DNA of 39,283 bases from Geminocystis herdmanii PCC 6308 (lineage in GTDB: Bacteria; Cyanobacteriota; Cyanobacteriia; Cyanobacteriales; Cyanobacteriaceae): positions 264,247 to 303,529 of the forward strand of contig NZ_CM001775.1 in the NCBI RefSeq assembly GCF_000332235.1. The letters run 5' to 3'. The position numbers and the translations under genes were made by a program. Under the pieces are notes generated by a model. The model ran no database searches. It was not told the origin of the DNA and saw nothing but the letters and a program-made list of their open reading frames with translations. Shown one piece after another: positions 25,587 through 33,845 of this stretch (the first letter of the stretch is position 1; every line of letters starts with the position of its first letter).

Positions 25587-26495
25587 ATGGCTACAGACTT
25601 AGAACAAAGTATTGGCGAAACCGTCAATCAACTACAAGAATTATTAGATCGAGCAGACACTGCGGAAGAAAATCTTACCCAAGCAAGAGAAAAATTAGCC
25701 ACAGTGGGGGAAGAATTTGATAGTAACTGGGAAGAATTGTCCACTCGTGCCCAAGCATTATTAGAGAAAATTTCCACCGCAAGAGATGAATTAAGTACTC
25801 AAACCGATAGCCTAAAGGAAGGATTAACTAATTTACAAAGTAACGTACAATCTGCCCAAGAACAAGCCAGTCAAGGAGTAGAAAACGCTAAAACGGAAAT
25901 TAGTGCCCTAAAAGAAGATAGCGAAGCAAAATCTTCGGAATTGGAGGAAGTTTTCAACACGATTAAAGAAACCCTTGAAACTTTACAAAGCAAAGTGGAG
26001 GAAATACAAGAGGATTTAGAAAGTACTGTCAGTGAATCTCAAGGGAAATTAGAAAATGATTTCCAAAGTGCCATGAATGAAAATCAATCAGAAGTGGAAG
26101 AAAAAACAGCAGAAGTTGAGCAACAGATAGCCCAAGACGCTATTTCTCGCTTAAATGACATGATTTCTACGTTTTCTAGTCAAATTCAGGAATTAACGAG
26201 TACGGTTACTGAACAAGCACAAGAACAAGCCAATAATACCCAAGAATCGGCTAATTCTACTTTAGAAGACTTTACCAGTGGTGCAGAGGGGATTTTCGGG
26301 GATTTACTTTCCACTGCTGAGGATATAGAAAGTACTTTGACTACCATTAGTGAGGCGGTTTCTACTTTAGGCACAACCGTTGACACTACCACAGATACCT
26401 TAACAACTGCAATGGACACGACAAATGTAGGTTTAAATAGTGCGATCGGTATTTTTGACGAAGTGAAGGAATTGTTAAGTAAAGTCGGAGTGTAA
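25587..26495 (+). CDS. Acidic coiled-coil protein 4 of the array
   Basis: A 302-residue Cys-free protein rich in Glu, Gln, Thr, Ser and Leu with continuous coiled-coil-like heptads to about residue 225. A Thr-rich C-terminal section follows (about 240-285: TLTTISEAVSTLGTTVDTTT), then a short final helix EVKELLSKVGV. The segment LATVGEEFDSNWE (37-49) matches protein 1, the clearest pairwise link in the array. An AAGGAG site precedes the ATG. Its stop codon TAA is the first three bases of the 14-copy heptamer array that follows, so repeat slippage directly adjoins the coding end. No named family recognised; function unknown. Confidence 0.85.
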   Translation: MATDLEQSIGETVNQLQELLDRADTAEENLTQAREKLATVGEEFDSNWEELSTRAQALLEKISTARDELSTQTDSLKEGLTNLQSNVQSAQEQASQGVENAKTEISALKEDSEAKSSELEEVFNTIKETLETLQSKVEEIQEDLESTVSESQGKLENDFQSAMNENQSEVEEKTAEVEQQIAQDAISRLNDMISTFSSQIQELTSTVTEQAQEQANNTQESANSTLEDFTSGAEGIFGDLLSTAEDIESTLTTISEAVSTLGTTVDTTTDTLTTAMDTTNVGLNSAIGIFDEVKELLSKVGV

Positions 26496-26590
26496 CAATT
26501 AACAATTAACAATTAACAATTAACAATTAACAATTAACAATTAACAATTAACAATTAACAATTAACAATTAACAATTAACAATTAACAAT
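26493..26590. repeat. Tandem heptamer array, 14 x TAACAAT
   Basis: Exactly fourteen perfect TAACAAT units (98 bases) occupy the gap after coiled-coil gene 4. The first unit supplies the gene's stop codon. Perfect identity indicates recent expansion by slippage. Confidence 0.95.
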
Positions 26591-26625
26591 TCTCCATTCT
26601 CCATTCTCCATTCTCCATTCTCCAT
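26591..26625. repeat. Tandem heptamer array, 5 x TCTCCAT
   Basis: Five perfect TCTCCAT units follow the TAACAAT array without a break and end five bases before the start codon of coiled-coil gene 5. They occupy the place where a ribosome-binding site would be. Confidence 0.95.
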
Positions 26626-26630
26626 TTCTT

Positions 26631-27533
26631 ATGAGTCTTACTTTAAATGAATTAATCGATCGATTGCAAGAGAGAATAGAACTATTAGGAAGTCAAACTA
26701 CGGCTTCTACGGGTTCATTTTCTATGGTTAATAAAGCCATCGATTCCTTACACAATAATATTGAGAATATTAATACAAATACCCTTAATATTACTAATAA
26801 TTTAGGTAAAAAATTACTAGATTTAAGTAATAGATTAAAGGAAGAAAAAAACTCGGCGGAGGAAACTTTAAATAACCTCAAAAATCAAAGGGATTTAATC
26901 GATCGAACTACCGATGATTTAATCACTGAATATGAAACTAAAAATCAAGAGTTTAGAGATACTGTTGCGAATATCGATCGAAATCTTGATACGGCGGTTA
27001 ATCAATTACTAAATAATATTAATGAATGGTCAACAAAAATTGAAACTTTAGATGAAAACTTGACTAATTATCAAGAAGAAATAATGACAGATTTAGATAA
27101 TTTTCAAAGCACAACTAATAATTGGAGGGGAAATTTTAGAGAACAACAAACTAATTTAACTAATAATTTTAATGAAATTGAACAGTTATTAAATAATCAA
27201 ATTAAAAGTTTAAAAACTGAAAATAGACAGTTGATTAATCAAGCTATTAATTATCAAAAACAAGTAGAAAAAGAGGCAAAACAGTATGATAATAGATTTG
27301 ATGAAGAAATTAAAATTAACTTAAATGAGAAGGTAATAGATAATATTATTAATCAATTAGAGGAAAGTAAAATTATCATTCAAAATATAAATGATAATCT
27401 GAATAATGTGGGCGAAAATTTAGTTAAAAATATTGTGGATAATCAGGATAAACTGAGAGAAAATAATCAATATTTAACACAAATAGAACAGCAGTACGAT
27501 CGAAGTTTAGATATTGTCAGTTCGATCGAATAA
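26631..27533 (+). CDS. Coiled-coil protein 5 of the array
   Basis: A 300-residue Cys-free protein, strongly helical, with heptad-like Leu/Ile spacing throughout. It is Asn/Ile/Lys-richer than proteins 1-4 (NNIENINTNTLNITNNLG near residue 42) and more AT-rich in its codons, so it belongs with proteins 6-8 in composition. No signal peptide or membrane segment. The start ATG at 26631 has no Shine-Dalgarno sequence, since heptamer repeats fill the upstream region. Expression therefore either depends on an unusual leader or is low. The last residues are IVSSIE. No named family recognised; function unknown. Confidence 0.8.
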   Translation: MSLTLNELIDRLQERIELLGSQTTASTGSFSMVNKAIDSLHNNIENINTNTLNITNNLGKKLLDLSNRLKEEKNSAEETLNNLKNQRDLIDRTTDDLITEYETKNQEFRDTVANIDRNLDTAVNQLLNNINEWSTKIETLDENLTNYQEEIMTDLDNFQSTTNNWRGNFREQQTNLTNNFNEIEQLLNNQIKSLKTENRQLINQAINYQKQVEKEAKQYDNRFDEEIKINLNEKVIDNIINQLEESKIIIQNINDNLNNVGENLVKNIVDNQDKLRENNQYLTQIEQQYDRSLDIVSSIE

Positions 27534-27612
27534 ATTATGAATATTCTACAATGGTTATGAGCGACAGCAAAAATTATAAATTATTTCTAGTTTATTACCA
27601 TTATTAAAACTT

Positions 27613-29001
27613 ATGCTGACATCTGACACCAAGTCTTCGATTGCTTCTACCCTGAAAGCACAACGGGAATATTTCGCCACTTCTGCCACAAAATCCCTTG
27701 ACTTCCGTTTACAGCAGTTAAAAAAACTCAAATCTGCCATCGCCTCGAAACAGGATGAAATCCTAGAGGTGTTAAAAAAAGATTTAGGAAAGCCTAGTCT
27801 TGAGGGTTGTTTTGAGTTGGCTGTCTTACAGGATTTAACCTATACCATTAAAAATTTACCTCGATGGGTAAAACCCCAAAAAGTAAAAACGGGTATTGAT
27901 CTTTTTCCCAGTCAAGCTAAAATTTATCCTGAGCCTTTAGGTGTTGTTTTAATTATCAGCCCTTGGAATTATCCTTTTTCTCTCCTGATTTCTCCTTTAA
28001 TTGGTGCGATCGCATCGGGAAATTGTGTTATGTTAAAACCATCAGAAATAGCTACTAATACCTCTCGATTTTTAACAGATTTAATTAGGGATATTTTTCC
28101 TCCAGAATACATTGCCATTGAAGAAGGAGGAGTGGAAGTTGCCCAAGAATTATTAAGCTGTAAATTTGATCATATTTTCTTCACAGGAGGCACAAAAGTT
28201 GGCAAAATTGTTATGGAAGCCGCCGCCAAAAATCTTACTCCTGTCACCCTCGAATTAGGCGGGAAAAGTCCTTGTATAGTTGATAGGGAAATTAACCTAA
28301 AAGAAACCGCAAAACGCATTACTTGGGGTAAATTTATCAATGCAGGGCAGACTTGTATTGCTCCAGATTATCTACTGGTAGATAAGCAAATAAAAACCGA
28401 TTTAATCAAAGAAATAAAACAATGTATTAACTCTTTTTATGGAGATAATCCTGCGCTTACTGCTGACTATGGAAGAATCATTAATGAGCAACAATTCGAT
28501 CGATTAAAGGCTTTATTAAATGATGGTAAAATTATCATCGGCGGTGAAACTAATCGAGAAAAAAAATATATCGCTCCCACTATTTTAGATGATGTTTCTC
28601 CTAATTCTGCGGTGATGGAAGAAGAAATATTTGGACCTATTTTGCCTATATTAGAATATGATACTTTAGACAGTGCGATCGAACTCATTAATAGTAAACC
28701 AAAACCACTGGCATTATATCTTTTCTCCCATAATCAAGAAAAACAACAACAGGTATTAAGGGAAACTTCTTCAGGGGGAGTGTGTATCAATGAAACCATC
28801 ATGCACGTTGGGGTGACAGAATTACCCTTTGGAGGTGTCGGGGATAGTGGTATTGGTGCGTATCACGGTAAGGCAACTTTTGACACTTTCACCCATTATA
28901 AAAGCGTTTTATCTCGTCCATTTTGGGGAGATTTAAACTGGCGTTATGCACCTTATCAAGAGAAAACAATTAAACAATTTAAGAGTATGTTTACTAAATA
29001 A
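27613..29001 (+). CDS. Aldehyde dehydrogenase family protein
   Basis: A 462-residue NAD(P)+-dependent aldehyde dehydrogenase of the shorter class-3-like branch that in bacteria oxidises fatty or apocarotenoid aldehydes to acids. Landmarks: IISPWNYPFSLL and KPSEIA (cofactor binding), FFTGGTKVGKIV, general-base Glu214 in VTLELGGKSP, nucleophile Cys248 in NAGQTCIAPDYLLV, and EEIFGPILPILEY. The C-terminal part has FGGVGDSGIGAYHGKATFDTFTHYKSV. Full length and intact. It is on the same strand as the coiled-coil genes but looks unrelated and interrupts their array. The ATG at 27613 lacks a clear ribosome-binding site. A palindromic element follows at 29038-29060. Substrate cannot be assigned from sequence. 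Confidence 0.93.
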   Translation: MLTSDTKSSIASTLKAQREYFATSATKSLDFRLQQLKKLKSAIASKQDEILEVLKKDLGKPSLEGCFELAVLQDLTYTIKNLPRWVKPQKVKTGIDLFPSQAKIYPEPLGVVLIISPWNYPFSLLISPLIGAIASGNCVMLKPSEIATNTSRFLTDLIRDIFPPEYIAIEEGGVEVAQELLSCKFDHIFFTGGTKVGKIVMEAAAKNLTPVTLELGGKSPCIVDREINLKETAKRITWGKFINAGQTCIAPDYLLVDKQIKTDLIKEIKQCINSFYGDNPALTADYGRIINEQQFDRLKALLNDGKIIIGGETNREKKYIAPTILDDVSPNSAVMEEEIFGPILPILEYDTLDSAIELINSKPKPLALYLFSHNQEKQQQVLRETSSGGVCINETIMHVGVTELPFGGVGDSGIGAYHGKATFDTFTHYKSVLSRPFWGDLNWRYAPYQEKTIKQFKSMFTK

Positions 29002-29037
29002 TTTTCTTACAAAATACAATAACTTTTTTTGAAATTA

Positions 29038-29060
29038 TAGGGTGGGCATTGCCCACCAAT
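29038..29060 (+). terminator. Palindromic element downstream of aldehyde dehydrogenase (copy 2)
   Basis: The same 23-base sequence as at 956-978, core GGTGGGCATTGCCCACC, lies 37 bases after the stop codon. It could form an 8-bp hairpin. Confidence 0.5.
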
Positions 29061-29092
29061 CTCCACAAATAATTATTTTAAACTCAATAATG

Positions 29093-29536
29093 TTAGGTTC
29101 GATCGATATTGATAAACCAATTAGCAATTTTTAAGCCACTAAAATCGGCAAAGTCTCTAACATTATTCGTTACTAAAGTTACTAAAATTAAGTCATTAGT
29201 AAAGGCAATACTCGCAATTTATCCATCAGCAAAAGCCGGAGTTTTCCCTATTTTTGATAATCTTACCCTTTCCTGTGCATAATATTGAGCCGACTTTAAA
29301 TCATAATCAAGGATAGAAATAGTAGATAAAATTACATTCTCTAAATAATTTTCTAAATCCCGACGCTTATTAGAAATTGGCAATCGTAAAATACCAAATA
29401 ACAATTCATTAATAACCACAGAAGCAGTGGCTATTTCTTGAGAATATAAGGTTATATTTTTAGTAATATTTTCATTAGGTAAAGGACGTTTTGCTTCTGA
29501 GAAAATATTAGTATCTAATAAGTATTTTAAAGTCAT
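29093..29536 (-). pseudogene. VapC-like PIN-domain toxin broken by a stop codon
   Basis: A PIN-domain RNase toxin gene read from ATG at 29534-29536. The start LKYLLDTNIFSEAKRP carries the first acidic residue, and VVINELLFGI follows. The frame stops at 29219-29221 (TAA) right after PAFADG. Beyond the stop the same frame continues with IASIAFTNDLILVT, NNVRDFADFSGLKIANWF and ends at TAA 29093-29095. This is the missing C-terminal quarter of the domain, with the final acidic residue of the NVRDF motif. In homologues the stop position is commonly Gln (DGQIA), so one CAA-to-TAA change explains it. A small LVT duplication just before NNVRDF is a second defect. The truncated 105-residue product is probably inactive. 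It overlaps the antitoxin gene by 4 bases. Confidence 0.8.
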
Positions 29537-29814
29537 AAAATAATCTCTCTACCCGGTGATTTATCTCGTAAATTATCAAAAGTATCATCATCAAAAGATT
29601 CTAAATCCACTCGATTACGAAATTCTTGTAAAGCCTCCCAAAAATCTTTTTTCTTATGGTTTAAATTTGCTTTCAAATCATCCCCATTATTAGCTGTTGT
29701 CTGCTGTTGATTAACAACTTCTTTTTTTAGTTTATCCTCAAGAATATTAAATAGTGAAACTTGTTCGTCTGATGACAAATTATCTAAGTCTTTGATCATT
29801 TCTTGTAATGTCAT
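29533..29814 (-). CDS. Antitoxin-like partner of the broken VapC
   Basis: A 93-residue acidic protein (MTLQEMIKDLDNLSSDEQVS at the start). An N-terminal helical region could bind DNA or dimerise, and an unstructured acidic C-terminus (about 70-93) suits toxin binding. Assignment rests mainly on position: its stop overlaps the start of the PIN-domain gene by 4 bases, as in type II toxin-antitoxin operons. It has the best ribosome-binding site in the window, AGGAGG (about 29820-29825), as expected for an antitoxin that must be made in excess. The family cannot be named with confidence. Confidence 0.7.
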   Translation of the reverse strand: MTLQEMIKDLDNLSSDEQVSLFNILEDKLKKEVVNQQQTTANNGDDLKANLNHKKKDFWEALQEFRNRVDLESFDDDTFDNLRDKSPGREIIL

Positions 29815-30222
29815 GAGTTTACCTCCTACAAAAACCGATTTTCTTTAATTATATTTTAATCTCGTTTCAGTAGGGGGGTAAAAAAATTGTAATTTAATTA
29901 TCAAAAATGCAATTACGATATTTTATCTAACAACGTAATATTGTTCGATCGAGAGGAAGTACGATCGAACTGTCAAAATATCAACCAATTTTCAACTTTT
30001 TCGAGCAATTTAAGCAATCCATTAATTCCTATAATTATTCATAATTAATTCTTAATATTTTTTAATTATTTTATGTATAATTATTTATTATAATAAATCT
30101 TATTTAAGGTTTACGATCGTATATTTACTTGTGAAAATTACTGTATTATTGAGAAATGTATTATTAATTTTAGACGCTCATTATCTAAGAGATTAAATTA
30201 TTATTTATAATTAATATTTATT
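29815..30222. other. Divergent gap with inverted-repeat hairpin
   Basis: This is 408 AT-rich bases between the divergent antitoxin gene and coiled-coil gene 6. GTTCGATCG (29943-29951) and CGATCGAAC (29962-29970) form a 9-bp inverted repeat around a 10-base loop, a candidate operator or hairpin. The rest shows only AT-rich sequence in which promoters cannot be placed reliably; no gene is seen. Confidence 0.45.
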
Positions 30223-31875
30223 ATGGATATTTCAGAAAAAGCCAAAAAAGTTGTTGCCTCCTCCGTTGCTGGTTTAGGGGTTTTAGGTAGTTTAATTGGT
30301 ATGGGTTTCAAAAATAGCGTACAAGCTGAAGATGCCCTATCTAGCGTCACTCAAGAATTACAAGCAAGTAGTACTGACTTATTAGCTTTAGCCCAAGAAT
30401 TAGAAGGTGAAGAAGGGCAAAAATTGCAGAGTATGGGGGAATATATTGGTAGTTTAGCATCAAAAATGGAGCAAGGAGAAATCCCTACAGAAACAGAAAT
30501 TCAAGAGGCGCAAGGAAAATTAGACGAGTTAAGTGGAGGTGAAAGCAATTCTTCTCCCATTTCAGGAGATACCAATGATAAGGAAGATAGCGATAAGGGA
30601 GATAGTAATAAGGGAGATAGTAATAAGGGGGAAGCAACCTCTCAAACAGCAGGAAATCAAGAAAATCCAACGGCTTCGGAGGGAGGAGGTAAATCGTCAC
30701 AGGAGTCAGCTTCTACTGGTGGAAATAAACCAAAAGGGGAAGATAAAGGGAAAGATGGAGAGGAAGGTAAACAAACTCAAAGTAAAGGGGGAGGGGAAGG
30801 AGGAGAAAAAGGCAACTCAGGGAGGGGAGATTCTGGCAAAGGAGAAGAAAAAAGCGGTGTCAAGGAAATGGCGGAGGATGTGGATAGCGCCCAAAATCAG
30901 ATAGAGGAAATAAGTGCAAAATTAGATGAATTAGGAAAACTTTTAGATGGCGCAACGGAAGAATCGGAAAAAGAAGCAGAAGAATTAGATAATAGTAGTA
31001 AACAATTAGATGATTTATTGGAAAGTTTGACAGAAAAATTGACGGAAAATGAAACAGAGATAAATTCTGAGGAAGAAAATACTTTACAACAATTTACTGA
31101 TTTTCAAAATACCTTAACAGAATTGATGCAAAATCTATCAGAAATTCAAGAAACTTCCAGTAATAATGCTTCTGAAATTACCAATAAAATTGATTCTAAC
31201 CAACAAACCTTAAAAAATGACTTTGATAAAATTGATAGTATTATTCAGCAAATTATTAAGGGTGAATATTTACAGCAAAATAATAATGATGATGATGAGG
31301 AAGCTATTGATACTCCCGAAAAATTAACCCAAGTTATCGATAAAATTGAAAACTCTCTGACTTCTTTTCAAGAATTAATGGATACCATGAATAATGAGGT
31401 AGTTAATCAGGAAGAAGAAACGGAAGAAAATATAACTACTATTATAGATATTTTTAGTAACAGTCGATCGAACTTAGAAGAAAAATTTGAAGCATTGAAT
31501 ACAGAAATAACCGACATTAAACCGCAGGAAATCGAATCTAGTTTGACAATTTTTCAAGAAAATATTGAAGAAGAAACGACTCAATTTATTGAGAAAAATA
31601 TTAGTTTAATTAAGGATTTTCAAGACTCTAGTAAAGCATCCTTAGATAATTTTGAACATACTTTAGAAACTAATACACAAAATGAGATAGAAAACCAAAT
31701 GAATAATCTCACAGATGATTTATTAAAATTTTTACATCAACACTCAGATAATTATGAGCAAATTTATCAAATATCTAACACTTTAGAGGAATTAATTACT
31801 CTAAGTGAAGATTTATCTTCTGCTAGTGAAATTGCCGAAGAAATGAATCAACAATTAGATAATATTACCGTTTAA
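30223..31875 (+). CDS. Coiled-coil protein 6: long member with hydrophobic N-terminus and Gly/Ser/Lys linker
   Basis: A 550-residue protein and the only long member of the array. A basic start (MDISEKAKKVV) precedes a hydrophobic Gly/Ala/Leu segment (about 11-30: ASSVAGLGVLGSLIGMGFKN) and VQAED. This is either a membrane anchor or a weak signal peptide with an AxA-like site. A short helical part follows to about 100. Then comes a low-complexity Gly/Ser/Lys/Glu linker (about 105-215), including three DKGDSNKG-like repeats. The C-terminal 330 residues are acidic coiled coil like the other members. No Cys. The ATG has no clear ribosome-binding site. It heads a tight operon with genes 7 and 8 (gaps of 14 and 28 bases), so it may tether the ~300-residue members to the envelope. 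Function unknown. Confidence 0.82.
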   Translation: MDISEKAKKVVASSVAGLGVLGSLIGMGFKNSVQAEDALSSVTQELQASSTDLLALAQELEGEEGQKLQSMGEYIGSLASKMEQGEIPTETEIQEAQGKLDELSGGESNSSPISGDTNDKEDSDKGDSNKGDSNKGEATSQTAGNQENPTASEGGGKSSQESASTGGNKPKGEDKGKDGEEGKQTQSKGGGEGGEKGNSGRGDSGKGEEKSGVKEMAEDVDSAQNQIEEISAKLDELGKLLDGATEESEKEAEELDNSSKQLDDLLESLTEKLTENETEINSEEENTLQQFTDFQNTLTELMQNLSEIQETSSNNASEITNKIDSNQQTLKNDFDKIDSIIQQIIKGEYLQQNNNDDDEEAIDTPEKLTQVIDKIENSLTSFQELMDTMNNEVVNQEEETEENITTIIDIFSNSRSNLEEKFEALNTEITDIKPQEIESSLTIFQENIEEETTQFIEKNISLIKDFQDSSKASLDNFEHTLETNTQNEIENQMNNLTDDLLKFLHQHSDNYEQIYQISNTLEELITLSEDLSSASEIAEEMNQQLDNITV

Positions 31876-31889
31876 ACAAGGAGAAAATT

Positions 31890-32816
31890 ATGTCCACAGA
31901 GGCTTTAATTACAGGATTAGAATATATCAGTCAAGTCAGAAAACAACTCCCTGATGAGTTAGCTATTATGACGGAAAAACTTACTCTTATTAAACAACAA
32001 ATTGCCGATTCGATCGAGCAAAATAAATTAAAACAAGTAGAAATGATAACATTATTATTAACTATTCAAGAAAAGTTAAAAGCCTTGCCAGAAACCATTA
32101 TACAACAACAAAGTTTATTGCAAAATAAGATGATTTTAATTGCTAATAAACTGAAAAAATTAGACAAAATTATTGATACTCAAGAAGCCCAAATGTCTCC
32201 CATCTTAGAAGGAGTTAATAAATATTTTGAGCAATTTGAAAATCAATTAAAAACCATCAAAACTAAACATCTACAATTGTTAAGCGATAGTATGGTAATT
32301 TTTAATGAATTATGGCACACAGTGGAAGATAATTATAACAAAATGGAAGTCAGTTGGTTAGAAATGGAACAAGAAACCGATATTTTAAACCAAAAATTAA
32401 CCAGTTTTCAGCAAACAAGTCAATCTCATTTTAGCACTACGGAAAATAATTTAGACGAAATGCAAAATACCTTAGAAAATTATGTTGAAGATAATATTAT
32501 TAATGCCTTAAATAATGTCGAAGAAACGTTAAAACAGGAGATAGAAAATAGTTTAGAAAATATCGAAGATAAAATTCAAGAATTTAACGAAGAAACAGAC
32601 GATAGAATAACAGAAATGGGAGAGTTAATTAAAGAAACTATAGCTGATGTGATGGAATCGATCGAAGAATCTTTAGCCATAGAAGATAACAGTCAAGAAA
32701 TAGACGATTCTCAGACTAAATTTGTACAGACATCAGAAAATTTAACAGGTTTAATGCCTTCAATTAGACAATTAATTTCTGACTTAGAAAAAGCTAAAGA
32801 GTCACTAAATATTTAA
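31890..32816 (+). CDS. Coiled-coil protein 7 of the array
   Basis: A 308-residue Cys-free protein. The N-terminal half has more Lys/Gln/Leu (ELAIMTEKLTLIKQQIADSI), while the second half is acidic. Heptad-like hydrophobic positions are continuous, and two Trp residues occur near the middle (in NELWHTVEDN and VSWLEMEQ). It ends with a helix LMPSIRQLISDLEKAKESL. No signal peptide or membrane segment. AAGGAG precedes the ATG, and the gene begins 14 bases after gene 6, so the two are almost certainly co-transcribed. No named family recognised; function unknown. Confidence 0.83.
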   Translation: MSTEALITGLEYISQVRKQLPDELAIMTEKLTLIKQQIADSIEQNKLKQVEMITLLLTIQEKLKALPETIIQQQSLLQNKMILIANKLKKLDKIIDTQEAQMSPILEGVNKYFEQFENQLKTIKTKHLQLLSDSMVIFNELWHTVEDNYNKMEVSWLEMEQETDILNQKLTSFQQTSQSHFSTTENNLDEMQNTLENYVEDNIINALNNVEETLKQEIENSLENIEDKIQEFNEETDDRITEMGELIKETIADVMESIEESLAIEDNSQEIDDSQTKFVQTSENLTGLMPSIRQLISDLEKAKESLNI

Positions 32817-32844
32817 CTTTCATTTAACTTTAAGGAGTCAAATT

Positions 32845-33741
32845 ATGAGTACATTAATTGATATAGTCAGCAATGTTTATCAAGAGTTTTTAGATTTTGA
32901 AACGGAAAAAAAAGACACCTATGAGAAGATAGAAGATTTAGAAGATTTTTTAGAAGAAAGTAATCAATTAACGGCAGAAAATTACGCTAGTTTAACCGAT
33001 ATATCTGAGACTTTCATAGAAGAAATTGATAATATCTCAGAAAATTTTATTGATGAAATATCCTCCATGTTAGAAGAATTAGACAGTTTAGGAGAACATA
33101 TTGATCAATTTATCACAGAAACAGAAACCCTCGCCCAAGAAAGAAAACAGGAAGTAATTGATTTAGTTGATAAAATGGGGGATTATAATCAACAAGTTAA
33201 TGATTCGATCGAACAACTATCAAATATAGTAAACCATTTTAACGAAACCGTCACAGAAATAAAACCCCCCTTAGAATCTAACTTAAATAAAGTCACAACA
33301 TTTATCAAAGATGTGATGATTAGGGGTATTAAAAACTATCAGAATATTATAGAAGATAGTGAAGAAAAACTAGAAGAATTACTAGCAGAAAATATAAATA
33401 ACGCCCTTGAAGAAGAAACAGAAAACTTACAAAATTCCCTTGATGATATTGGTAATAACATCGAAAATATTGAAAATAATTATCAGGAAAACTTAGAAAA
33501 TATTACCGAATATTTAGTAAACTTTTACGGAGATAAAAGCAACTATTTACAAGATAAATATCAAGAAATTTTCACCTTAATTCAAGAAGACTCGATCGAA
33601 ATGTTAAAAAATAAAGAACAAGAAATTAATGAAGAAAATAACAACCTCAAAGAAGTTATAGAAACTGTGTTAGTTAACTATTCAGACATTAATAATAACG
33701 CAGAATCTTTGATGGAGATTTTTGAAAAACTCATTAAATAG
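32845..33741 (+). CDS. Coiled-coil protein 8 of the array
   Basis: A 298-residue, very acidic, Cys-free protein, Glu/Asn/Ile/Leu-rich, with heptad-like spacing over nearly its whole length. It starts MSTLIDIVSNVYQEFLDFET and ends SLMEIFEKLIK. The central stretch (about 180-225) is dominated by Glu and Asn (ENINNALEEETENLQNSLDD). No signal peptide or membrane helix. TAAGGAG precedes the ATG; the gene follows gene 7 by 28 bases and closes the operon. No named family recognised. Equal length to genes 1, 4 and 5 supports a common building-block size. Confidence 0.83.
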   Translation: MSTLIDIVSNVYQEFLDFETEKKDTYEKIEDLEDFLEESNQLTAENYASLTDISETFIEEIDNISENFIDEISSMLEELDSLGEHIDQFITETETLAQERKQEVIDLVDKMGDYNQQVNDSIEQLSNIVNHFNETVTEIKPPLESNLNKVTTFIKDVMIRGIKNYQNIIEDSEEKLEELLAENINNALEEETENLQNSLDDIGNNIENIENNYQENLENITEYLVNFYGDKSNYLQDKYQEIFTLIQEDSIEMLKNKEQEINEENNNLKEVIETVLVNYSDINNNAESLMEIFEKLIK

Positions 33742-33845
33742 GGTTTGCTGAATAAATCAGAAAAAATACTTAAAATCAAGGGTTTAGTCATAGATAATGT
33801 GTCATATAGCAGTCAGTTATGAGTTGTGAAAATTATCTTATCATC

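Noticed and set aside
26493-26625. Dense short repeats as a CRISPR or centromere-like (iteron) site
   Set aside because: The unit is 7 bases with no spacers, and similar period-7 arrays occur elsewhere between genes; this is the cyanobacterial STRR type.
30533-30904. 123-codon frame inside coiled-coil gene 6
   Set aside because: It is a frame-shifted reading of the low-complexity linker of the real gene.
22408-33741. Coiled-coil genes as methyl-accepting chemotaxis receptors or gas-vesicle proteins
   Set aside because: No conserved receptor hairpin-tip motif, no HAMP domain, no membrane helices in most members and no gas-vesicle signature.
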